Of a stretch of DNA of 8,579 nucleotides, positions 1 through 5,840 are shown piece after piece. Made by a program: the position numbers and the translations under genes. The DNA comes from Betaproteobacteria bacterium (GTDB lineage: Bacteria > Pseudomonadota > Gammaproteobacteria > Burkholderiales > Burkholderiaceae_C): positions 1 through 8,579 of the forward strand of contig RFWA01000090.1 in NCBI GenBank assembly GCA_009922295.1, in the 5' to 3' direction. The notes below the pieces were generated by a model. It did no database searches. It was not told where the DNA came from and was given only the letters and a program-made list of their open reading frames with translations. Positions within the stretch are counted from its first letter, which is position 1. Each line of letters opens with the position of its first letter.

Positions 1-1413
1 ACGCTGGAGATGACCAGCCGCATGATCGAAAAGAAGCTCAGGGACTTCGGTGTTGAGGTACGGGTGGTGCTGGCCCAGCCCGGTCCAGTGATCACGCGCT
101 ACGAGATCGAGCCCGCGACCGGCGTCAAGGGCTCCCAAATCGTTGGGCTGGCCAAGGACCTGGCGCGCTCGCTCAGTCTGGTGTCAATCCGGGTGGTGGA
201 GACCATCCCCGGCAAAAATTTCATGGCGCTCGAGTTGCCCAATGCCAAACGGCAGTCAATTCGCCTGTCAGAGATTCTTGGCTCCAATGTTTACAACGAG
301 GCCAGGTCCATGCTGACCATGGGTTTGGGCAAGGACATCATTGGCAATCCAGTGGTGGCCGATCTGGCCAAGATGCCCCATGTCTTGGTGGCGGGCACCA
401 CCGGGTCGGGCAAGTCGGTCGGCATCAACGCCATGATTTTGAGCCTGCTGTACAAGGCCGAGGCGCGCGACGTGCGCCTGCTGATGATCGACCCCAAAAT
501 GCTGGAGATGTCGGTGTACGAGGGTATTCCGCATTTGCTGGCGCCTGTCGTGACGGACATGAAGCAGGCCGCTAACGGTCTCACCTGGTGCGTGGCTGAA
601 ATGGAGCGCCGTTACAAGCTCATGAGCAAGATGGGTGTGCGCAACCTGGCGGGCTACAACGTCAAGCTCGACGAAGCCAAGGCCCGTGGCGAGCATATTG
701 GCAACCCGTTCAGCCTCACGCCCGAGGCGCCCGAGCCGCTGGATCGGCTGCCGCACATTGTTGTCGTGATCGATGAACTGGCCGACCTGATGATGGTGGT
801 GGGTAAAAAGATCGAGGAACTGATTGCCCGGCTCGCCCAAAAAGCCCGTGCCGCCGGCATCCACCTCATTCTGGCTACGCAGCGCCCCAGCGTGGATGTG
901 ATCACCGGCCTGATCAAGGCCAATATTCCGACCCGAATCGCGTTTCAGGTGTCGAGCAAAATCGACAGTCGCACCATTCTGGACCAAATGGGCGCTGAAG
1001 CCCTGCTGGGCATGGGCGATATGCTTTACATGCCCAGTGGCACCGGGTTGCCGGTGCGTGTGCACGGTGCCTTTGTCAGTGATGAGGAAGTTCACCGGGT
1101 GGTTAGTTACCTCAAGAGTCAGGGCGAGCCCAACTACATCGAGGGTTTACTCGAAGGCGGCACGGTCGATGGTGAGGGCGATGCCTTGGGCGACGGCGGG
1201 ACCGGCGGGGGCGAAAAAGACCCGATGTACGACCAGGCGGTTGAAGTCGTCCTGAAGAACCGAAAGGCCAGCATCTCGCTGGTGCAACGCCACTTGAAGA
1301 TCGGCTACAACCGTGCGGCCCGGCTGGTCGAGGATATGGAAAACGCCGGCCTGGTCAGCAGCATGAGCAGCAGTGGCCAGCGCGATATTTTGGTACCGGC
1401 TCGCGCCGAGTGA
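1..1413 (+). CDS. ftsK: DNA translocase FtsK, C-terminal part (5' end outside window)
   Basis: FtsK is a septum-anchored, ATP-driven double-stranded DNA pump that moves chromosome termini apart and activates XerCD/dif recombination. The reading frame is open from base 1, so this is the last 470 residues. The N-terminal membrane domain and linker lie upstream of the window. Visible parts are the alpha/beta RecA-like motor with Walker A AGTTGSGKS (residues 131-139 of the fragment) and Walker B HIVVVIDE ending at D258-E259. An ATQRPS motif follows. After a Gly/Asp-rich linker (about 387-406) comes the winged-helix gamma domain (407-466). Its YNRAARLVE segment keeps N437, R441 and E444, at the spacing of the E. 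coli residues N1296, R1300 and E1303 that read KOPS sites. The motor and DNA-reading domain therefore look intact. The stop codon overlaps the lolA start (GTGA), which suggests translational coupling. Confidence 0.97.
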   Translation, partial: TLEMTSRMIEKKLRDFGVEVRVVLAQPGPVITRYEIEPATGVKGSQIVGLAKDLARSLSLVSIRVVETIPGKNFMALELPNAKRQSIRLSEILGSNVYNEARSMLTMGLGKDIIGNPVVADLAKMPHVLVAGTTGSGKSVGINAMILSLLYKAEARDVRLLMIDPKMLEMSVYEGIPHLLAPVVTDMKQAANGLTWCVAEMERRYKLMSKMGVRNLAGYNVKLDEAKARGEHIGNPFSLTPEAPEPLDRLPHIVVVIDELADLMMVVGKKIEELIARLAQKARAAGIHLILATQRPSVDVITGLIKANIPTRIAFQVSSKIDSRTILDQMGAEALLGMGDMLYMPSGTGLPVRVHGAFVSDEEVHRVVSYLKSQGEPNYIEGLLEGGTVDGEGDALGDGGTGGGEKDPMYDQAVEVVLKNRKASISLVQRHLKIGYNRAARLVEDMENAGLVSSMSSSGQRDILVPARAE

Positions 1414-2069
1414 AACACATGATCACATCTGTCAGCACCGCTCGGGTTTTCGCTATTCTTTTAATAGCTATAACCCCTTCACTGGTAAGGGCTGGAGGCC
1501 TGGAAAGCTTGGAAAATTTTCTCCGGATGACCAAATCCGGTCGGGCTGAATTCACCCAACTTGTGACTGCCCCACCCAAGGATGGTGTGCTTGGTCGGGC
1601 CAAGGCATCTGGCGGCAGTTTCGAGTTTGCCCGCCCGAACCGTTTTAGGTTCATTTACCGTAAGCCGTTTGAACAGACCATTGTTGCTGATGGTCAGACC
1701 CTCTGGTTGTATGACGTGGACCTGAATCAGGTCACAGCCCGCAAGCAAGCGCAGGCGCTTGGGGCAACCCCGGCAGCCCTGATTGCCTCGGCGGGTGACC
1801 TGCGCGCTCTGCAAAACGACTTTGTCCTGGCCGATGCACCTGACCGCGACGGCCTGCAGTGGGTGTTGGCGACCCCCAAAGTGCGCGATGGCCAGTTGCA
1901 AAGCGTAGGGCTTGGGTTTCGCGGGGCAGAGTTGGCGGTGCTGGAGATGCTCGACAGCTTTGGCCAACGATCGGTACTTACTTTCAGTTCTTTTCAGTCC
2001 AATGTGGCCATAGAAGCCGCCAGCTTCCAGTTCAAGCCGCCGGCGGGCGCTGACGTCATTCGTCAGTGA
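1410..2069 (+). CDS. lolA: Outer-membrane lipoprotein carrier protein LolA
   Basis: LolA is the periplasmic chaperone that takes lipoproteins from LolCDE in the inner membrane and hands them to LolB at the outer membrane. The 219-residue product has an N-terminal signal peptide: basic MKH..R region, hydrophobic AILLIAI (15-21), likely cleavage after V-R-A28. The mature part has the LolA pattern: GRAEFTQLV (44-52), then GGSFEFARPNRFRFIY (68-83) with the Arg/aromatic-rich strand. YDVDLNQVTAR and a C-terminal ASFQFKPPAGADVI follow. Length is close to the family norm of about 200. I chose the GTG at 1410 because it overlaps the ftsK stop by 4 nt and gives a Lys-containing n-region. The ATG at 1419 is an alternative, with GAG 8 nt upstream. 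The h-region is encoded by an AT-rich palindrome (see repeat). The 3' end overlaps the convergent gene by 7 nt. Confidence 0.95.
   Translation: MKHMITSVSTARVFAILLIAITPSLVRAGGLESLENFLRMTKSGRAEFTQLVTAPPKDGVLGRAKASGGSFEFARPNRFRFIYRKPFEQTIVADGQTLWLYDVDLNQVTARKQAQALGATPAALIASAGDLRALQNDFVLADAPDRDGLQWVLATPKVRDGQLQSVGLGFRGAELAVLEMLDSFGQRSVLTFSSFQSNVAIEAASFQFKPPAGADVIRQ
1452..1468. repeat. Perfect 6-bp inverted repeat GCTATT-N5-AATAGC inside the lolA signal-peptide codons
   Basis: The arms at 1452-1457 and 1463-1468 are exact reverse complements separated by CTTTT. The surrounding stretch, roughly 1447-1475, is AT-rich compared with the GC-rich coding DNA around it. It encodes the hydrophobic core of the LolA signal peptide. 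From memory, palindromes of the type GCTATT...AATAGC are abundant small interspersed elements in Comamonadaceae genomes, usually between genes. Membership in that family is an inference that a genome-wide count would settle. Chance cannot be excluded for arms this short. Confidence 0.45.
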
Positions 2070-2659
2070 GCAGTCGTCCAGGCATCAGGGCCCCAGGGCG
2101 TGACGAGTTCCGTGCCTTGGGCCTGGAAACGCTCCGGCAAGTCCTCCGTCATGTCCCAGCTGGCGGACAGCCGGCCAAAACCAATGCACAGGGCGCACAC
2201 CATGCCAAGTTCGACCAGCGCTTTCTCGGAAAAATGCGTCTTTAGCAATGCATAAAACGCGTCATCGATCGCCAGGTGGTTGTTGGCCAGCAGGTCGGCG
2301 TAACGCAGAGCCACCCGCTCGGACTCAGTGAGGTCAGGCGCTTCGTGAGGTTTTTCCAGTGCGCACACCAAGTCTTCATTGACACCATCGTCAACCGCAT
2401 CTGCATAGCGCATGGCCATACAACTGCGACATTGGTTGTGAAAGGCAATTCGCAACCGTATCAACTCTCGCAGACGGGCTGACAGCACTGAATGCGCTTT
2501 CAGCGCCCCGCCAAAACGCAAATAGGCTTTGGCCAGCTCCGGGTGGTGCGCACGCACACTGGTGGGCCGTAATTCGCGCTCAGTTTTTTGATCTGCATTG
2601 AGCAGGCTTCGAAGTTCTGGGTCGAATTCGTCGACGGTGAGTGATCTGATTCTGGACAT
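2063..2659 (-). CDS. AhpD/carboxymuconolactone decarboxylase-like family protein with CxxC
   Basis: The product is a 198-residue all-helical protein of the AhpD-like/CMD superfamily, which includes alkylhydroperoxidase AhpD and gamma-carboxymuconolactone decarboxylase. The core is RLRELIRLRIAFHNQCRSCMAMRYADA, with a CxxC pair at C77 and C80. A second conserved block, ESERVALRYADLL (112-124) then HFSEKALVELGMVCALCIGFGRLSASW (142-168), is typical of the family. Aligned by spacing to M. tuberculosis AhpD, E65 matches the proton-relay Glu118 and C77/C80 match Cys130/Cys133. The positions of His132 and His137 are S79 and R84, so peroxidase chemistry cannot be assumed. The start at 2659 has only a weak purine-rich region upstream. 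The gene lies 24 nt downstream of the NTF2-like gene on the same strand, so they are probably co-transcribed. The enzyme's substrate is unknown; a thiol-redox or ring-cleavage-related role is possible. Confidence 0.85.
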   Translation of the reverse strand: MSRIRSLTVDEFDPELRSLLNADQKTERELRPTSVRAHHPELAKAYLRFGGALKAHSVLSARLRELIRLRIAFHNQCRSCMAMRYADAVDDGVNEDLVCALEKPHEAPDLTESERVALRYADLLANNHLAIDDAFYALLKTHFSEKALVELGMVCALCIGFGRLSASWDMTEDLPERFQAQGTELVTPWGPDAWTTAH

Positions 2660-2683
2660 GTCGGGCTCGCTGAGTTGAATGGC

Positions 2684-3244
2684 TTAGGTTGGCATTTTGC
2701 GGCTGTCGATGTAGGTTTGCAGCTGGTCGGGTAGATCTGCCAATTGCGGCTCGGTGCCGGGCCAGCGCACGCGCAGAGGCTGGTCCAGCCCATTGGCAAG
2801 CTCACTCAGTGGCAGCACGTAGCGGAACTTCAGCGCCCGCGACTGGAACAGCCAGTGGCCGTCGGTCTTGGTGTAAGTGTCCAGGTAGCGCAAGGCGATG
2901 TGCACGGCTTGGCCATTGATACACAGTTCGGCGTGCGCGTTGACCACGCCTGAGGCCTGGTGATCCGAAATCAGATCGAAGTGCCAAGTGTGCGCATAGT
3001 GGTAGCTCGTCGTAAACAGGGATGTGCGGTAGCGGTAAAAGGCGACCACGGCGTCCCGGCCTTTGACCGCTTGAAACTGGCCATCCGTTGCAAACAGGCT
3101 GCCCAGCTTGTCGAAGTCACGGTCATCAACGACCATGCCGTAGCGTGAGATCAGCTCGGCGAGTTGTTGTCGATCGTCAACGCGTTGGATCATTTGAGTC
3201 AGGTGCTGCAGATCGGGGTAGGCGGCGGGCTGCGAGGTTTCCAT
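2684..3244 (-). CDS. NTF2/SnoaL-like fold protein (SnoaL_4-type), function unknown
   Basis: The product is 186 residues. The pattern DDRQQLAELISRYGMVVDDRDFDKLGSLFATDGQF (23-57) is the usual N-terminal helix plus cone-opening segment of SnoaL-like NTF2 proteins, the group that includes scytalone dehydratase and the beta subunits of ring-hydroxylating dioxygenases. Later strands include HYAHTWHFDL (82-91) and RYLDTYTKTDGHWLFQSRALKFRY (119-142). Y35, D40/D41, H85 and H88 are polar residues that could line the cavity, but no catalytic set can be assigned. The family covers dehydratases, isomerases, hydrolases and non-enzymatic proteins. I chose the ATG at 3244 because CGGAG lies 5-9 nt upstream of it. 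An in-frame extension to 3415 would run into the divergent gene and adds a non-family, low-quality N-terminus. The gene heads a probable two-gene unit with the CMD-like gene. Confidence 0.85.
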   Translation of the reverse strand: METSQPAAYPDLQHLTQMIQRVDDRQQLAELISRYGMVVDDRDFDKLGSLFATDGQFQAVKGRDAVVAFYRYRTSLFTTSYHYAHTWHFDLISDHQASGVVNAHAELCINGQAVHIALRYLDTYTKTDGHWLFQSRALKFRYVLPLSELANGLDQPLRVRWPGTEPQLADLPDQLQTYIDSRKMPT

Positions 3245-3273
3245 TGGGGCTCCGGTATCGAGTGGTAAGCTGC

Positions 3274-3302
3274 ATTCTGCATTGGTGTGGCTTCGCAGGC
3301 AA
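3274..3302 (-). promoter_or_regulatory. Candidate sigma-70 promoter for the NTF2-like/CMD-like pair
   Basis: Read on the minus strand, TTGCCT (3302-3297) and CAGAAT (3279-3274) are separated by 17 nt and match the -35 and -10 consensus at 4 of 6 positions each. Transcription would start near 3267, about 22 nt before the ATG at 3244, and the RBS CGGAG falls in that leader. It is a weak match that is supported mainly by position. Confidence 0.3.
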
Positions 3303-3310
3303 CAGATAAC
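3282..3310 (+). promoter_or_regulatory. Candidate sigma-70 promoter for the DapA-like gene
   Basis: TTGGTG (3282-3287) and GATAAC (3305-3310) are separated by 17 nt, with 3/6 and 4/6 matches to consensus. This would leave a leader of about 43 nt before the ATG at 3360, whose RBS GAGG lies at 3346-3349. The site overlaps the candidate promoter on the opposite strand, so the two could interfere or share a regulator. The consensus match is weak. Confidence 0.25.
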
Positions 3311-3359
3311 CCGCCAATGGACACCTGACATTTGCAGACCCCTACGAGGCAGCCCCAAA

Positions 3360-4289
3360 ATGCAAGACAAAATTCGTGGCCCACTGGCCCCTGTCCTGAC
3401 ACCGTTCAAGGCCAAGTTCTACGCTCCAGACGTTGAGCGGTTCATTGCCCACTGCCGTTGGTTGATTGACAACCATGTAGGACTAGCCATTTTTGGAACA
3501 AACTCAGAGTCGGCGTCCCTGTCCGTGGATGAGCGCGTGACCCTGACGGATGCTTTGATTGCCGCGGGTATCCCCGCAAGCCGAATGATGCCGGGCACGG
3601 GTGGCTGCTCCATCACAGATTCAGTCCGATTGACCCGTCATGCCGTGGCCGCCGGCGCCTCGGGTGTGCTGATGCTTCCGCCGTTTTATTACAAAGGCGT
3701 GTCAGACGAGGGGCTGTTCGCCTACTACTCGGAAGTAATTGAGCAGGTCGGTGATGACCGGCTGAGGCTGTACCTGTACCACATTCCCCAAATGACACAG
3801 GTTCCCATCACGATGAATCTGATTGACATGTTGCTCAAGCGCTACCCCGGCACCGTTGCAGGTGCCAAGGACTCTTCGGGTGTTTGGGATAACACTCGCA
3901 TGATGATCGACAGTTACAGTCGGGATGGCTTTGATGTTTTTCCAGCCAGCGAGTCCACCCTGTCGTCCGCTTTGCCCCTGGGGGCTGCAGGCTGCATCAG
4001 CGCCACGGTCAATATGAACCCGGCGGGCATTTATGCTTTGTACAAAGGCTGGGACACCCCAGAAGGCCCGTCACTGCAAGCCAAAGCCGATGTGGTGCGC
4101 CAGATCTTCCAATCAGTGCCGATGATCCCCGCGATGAAGTGCGTGGTGGCCGAAGTATCCAAGCACCCTGAATGGCGTGTGGTTCGTCCACCGCTGGTGC
4201 CACTCGACGACGCGACGGCGTCCACGCTGCTGCCCGCACTTAAAAAGGCCAACTTTGAGATGACTGCTTACCCCAGTGCATCGGTTTAA
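3360..4289 (+). CDS. Dihydrodipicolinate synthase (DapA/NAL) superfamily protein, not a canonical DapA
   Basis: The product is a 309-residue TIM-barrel class I aldolase-type enzyme. These proteins form a Schiff base between lysine and a 2-oxo acid such as pyruvate and catalyse aldol, lyase or dehydratase reactions. The Schiff-base lysine is K170 in AGAKDSSG, and the catalytic tyrosine is Y140 in LYHIP. The substrate-carboxylate motif, GTTGE in DapA, is GTNSE here (46-50). The DapA arginine (E. coli R138, five residues after the tyrosine) is M145. Lysine-pathway activity is therefore unlikely, and a sugar-acid, hydroxyproline-type or aromatic-side-chain substrate is more plausible. LPPFYYKGVSDEGLF (106-120) is also family-typical. 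The start at 3360 fits GAGG 10 nt upstream and begins at the family's normal N-terminus (KIRGPLAPVLTPF). A TTG 78 nt upstream is less likely. It diverges from the NTF2-like gene and ends 44 nt before rarA. Confidence 0.88.
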   Translation: MQDKIRGPLAPVLTPFKAKFYAPDVERFIAHCRWLIDNHVGLAIFGTNSESASLSVDERVTLTDALIAAGIPASRMMPGTGGCSITDSVRLTRHAVAAGASGVLMLPPFYYKGVSDEGLFAYYSEVIEQVGDDRLRLYLYHIPQMTQVPITMNLIDMLLKRYPGTVAGAKDSSGVWDNTRMMIDSYSRDGFDVFPASESTLSSALPLGAAGCISATVNMNPAGIYALYKGWDTPEGPSLQAKADVVRQIFQSVPMIPAMKCVVAEVSKHPEWRVVRPPLVPLDDATASTLLPALKKANFEMTAYPSASV

Positions 4290-4333
4290 ATCTGGTCGCC
4301 CGCTAGACGCAGATTGCCCCGCAATGACGCTCC

Positions 4334-5623
4334 ATGGCCCCCCAACTCTCTGACCACCAGCCCCTAGCGGAGCGCCTGCGCCCCAAAACCCTTGCCGAGG
4401 TGATCGGGCAGCAGCATTTACTGGGCGAAGGCATGGCGCTGCGCCTGGCTTTTGAATCGGGGCAGCCTCACAGCTGCATCCTTTGGGGCCCCCCGGGCAC
4501 CGGCAAGACCACCATGGCCAGGCTGATGGCCGATGCGTTTGATGCGCAGTTCATTACCATCAGTGCCGTCTTGGGCGGCGTTAAAGACATCCGGGAGGCG
4601 GTGGAGCTGGCCCAGCTGGCGCGCAATCAGGGCCGTCGCACCATTCTGTTCGTGGATGAAGTGCACCGCTTCAACAAAAGCCAACAGGATGCTTTTTTGC
4701 CCCATGTGGAAAGCGGCCTTTTCACTTTTATCGGTGCCACCACCGAAAACCCGTCTTTCGAGGTGAACTCGGCCCTGCTGTCGCGCGCGGCTGTTTACGT
4801 GTTGCATGCCTTGACCCAGCCTGACCTGGAGCAAATTGTGGCGCGCGCCCTTGGCAGTGGCGCTGTGCCGCCCATAGAGGCCGAGGCCGTCGACCGGCTC
4901 ATTGCCTATGCGGATGGCGATGCGCGTCGGCTGCTCAACACGCTGGAAACACTGGCTGCGGCCGCCACCCAGGAAAAGCGTACCGAGGTGACCGATGGCT
5001 GGCTGCTCAAGGTGCTGGGTGAACGCATGCGCCGCTACGACAAGGGGGGCGAGCAGTTTTACGACACCATCAGCGCCCTGCACAAATCGGTGCGCGGCTC
5101 TGACCCGGATGCGGCTCTGTACTGGCTCGTGCGCATGCTCGACGGTGGTGCAGATCCCCGTTACATGGCGCGTCGTCTGATCCGCATGGCCAGCGAAGAC
5201 ATTGGCCTGGCCGACCCGCGGGCCCTGCGCCTGGCCCTGGACGCCGCCGAGGTCTACGAGCGAATGGGTAGCCCCGAGGGCGAGCTGGCGCTGGCCGAGT
5301 GCGTGGTTTACCTGGCCGTGGCCGCCAAATCCAACGCGGTTTACAAGGCTTTTAATGAAGCCCGGGCTTTTGTCAAAAAAGATGGCACCCGGCCGGTGCC
5401 TATGCACCTGCGCAATGCACCCACGCAGCTCATGAAAAACCTGGATTACGGTAAAGGCTATCGCTATGCGCACGACGAGCAGGACGGATTTGCCGCCGGA
5501 GAAAATTACCTGCCTGAGGGCATGGCTGCGCCCGGGTTTTACCGCCCGGTCGAGCGCGGCTTGGAGATCCGTATCGCCGATAAGTTGCGGCAACTGCGCA
5601 GCCTAAACCATCAGGGCAACTGA
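4334..5623 (+). CDS. rarA: Replication-associated recombination protein A (RarA/MgsA), AAA+ ATPase
   Basis: RarA is a cytoplasmic tetrameric clamp-loader-like ATPase that acts at stalled replication forks and at single-stranded DNA gaps (MgsA in E. coli, Mgs1/WRNIP1 in eukaryotes). The 429-residue product has PLAERLRPKTLAEVIGQQHLL at its start, Walker A GPPGTGKT (52-59) and Walker B ILFVDEVH (104-111). HRFNKSQQDAFLPHVESG follows, then sensor 1 FIGATTENPSFEVN (132-145), the Arg-finger region SRA (R151) and sensor 2 GDARRLLN (195-202). The C-terminal tetramerisation part includes RGSDPDAALYWLVRMLDGGADPRYMARRL. Length and motifs are those of a full, intact protein. The ATG at 4334 is the first possible start, since an in-frame TGA lies at 4325-4327. 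No good Shine-Dalgarno sequence precedes it. In many proteobacteria rarA directly follows lolA; here three genes intervene. Confidence 0.96.
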   Translation: MAPQLSDHQPLAERLRPKTLAEVIGQQHLLGEGMALRLAFESGQPHSCILWGPPGTGKTTMARLMADAFDAQFITISAVLGGVKDIREAVELAQLARNQGRRTILFVDEVHRFNKSQQDAFLPHVESGLFTFIGATTENPSFEVNSALLSRAAVYVLHALTQPDLEQIVARALGSGAVPPIEAEAVDRLIAYADGDARRLLNTLETLAAAATQEKRTEVTDGWLLKVLGERMRRYDKGGEQFYDTISALHKSVRGSDPDAALYWLVRMLDGGADPRYMARRLIRMASEDIGLADPRALRLALDAAEVYERMGSPEGELALAECVVYLAVAAKSNAVYKAFNEARAFVKKDGTRPVPMHLRNAPTQLMKNLDYGKGYRYAHDEQDGFAAGENYLPEGMAAPGFYRPVERGLEIRIADKLRQLRSLNHQGN

Positions 5624-5704
5624 TGGCCTTTGATTCCTGCTGATGTCCCGCCCGTGGGAGGGTAAACCCCGGCTAAAGCGCCCCCGGTCTGGGTAGGTGC
5701 TCGC

Positions 5705-5710
5705 TACAAT
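5705..5710 (+). promoter_or_regulatory. Candidate -10 box of the liv operon
   Basis: TACAAT matches the sigma-70 -10 consensus at 5 of 6 positions. Transcription would start near 5717, giving a leader of about 120 nt before livH. No recognisable -35 lies 15-19 nt upstream, where the sequence is C-rich, so the promoter would need an activator or is a chance match. Confidence 0.3.
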
Positions 5711-5717
5711 CTCGACC

Positions 5718-5754
5718 AATTGACTGCCTATTGCGCCATATTGGCAGGGTAATT
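5718..5754 (+). repeat. Imperfect inverted repeat in the livH leader
   Basis: The arms are AATT-GA-CTGCC (5718-5728) and GGCAG-GGT-AATT (5743-5754). The AATT and CTGCC/GGCAG parts are perfectly complementary and separated by a small mismatched bulge, with a 14-nt centre. A second hairpin, GCCA-TAT-TGGC (5735-5745), shares the right arm and would exclude the first. The position at or just after the predicted transcription start would suit an operator or an RNA hairpin. No regulator is known for it. Confidence 0.35.
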
Positions 5755-5840
5755 GCTAGAGACCTGTCAGCGCTCACAAGGCCGCGCGGCTCGGCGGCAA
5801 ACCAACAACGCAAGCGCCGGTCACCAATCGGAGAAGTTTT

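Larger units (their letters stand above)
5624..5840. other. 217-nt intergenic region between rarA and livH
   Basis: This is the longest non-coding stretch in the window. It holds a candidate -10 box (5705-5710), an imperfect inverted repeat (5718-5754), a perfect 10-bp GC palindrome at 5781-5790, and the livH ribosome binding site GGAG at 5830-5833. A short GC hairpin could form at about 5647-5662 just after rarA, but no T-run follows it, so it is not called a terminator. I see no small ORF with its own RBS and no tRNA. Confidence 0.6.

Noticed and set aside
268..1095. 275-codon open frame on the minus strand within ftsK
   Set aside because: Shadow of the FtsK motor domain, with low-complexity His/Gln-rich composition and no recognisable motif.
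3270..3283. Tandem CTGCATT x2
   Set aside because: Two 7-bp copies are too little to call a repeat array; noted only as part of the divergent promoter region.
3282..3359. Upstream TTG start for the DapA-like gene
   Set aside because: It adds 26 residues outside the family's usual N-terminus. The ATG at 3360 has GAGG at proper spacing.
3245..3415. N-terminal extension of the NTF2-like gene to a start at 3415
   Set aside because: It would overlap the DapA-like gene antisense and cover both candidate promoters. The added residues do not look like the family, and the ATG at 3244 has a good RBS.
4418..5593. 391-codon open frame on the minus strand across most of rarA
   Set aside because: It is antisense to a clearly conserved gene. 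Its product is rich in His, Gln, Gly and Arg with no domain pattern, as expected from the complement of GC-rich codons.
5647..5662. GC-rich hairpin after rarA considered as a terminator
   Set aside because: The stem has a mismatch and a very small loop, and no T-run follows it.
5691..5698. GGGTAGGT, resembling the KOPS motif GGGNAGGG
   Set aside because: It differs at the last base, and single near-matches are expected by chance in GC-rich DNA.
5781..5790. Perfect palindrome GCCGCGCGGC
   Set aside because: It is GC-only and short, so it is likely by chance at this base composition; no partner site was seen.
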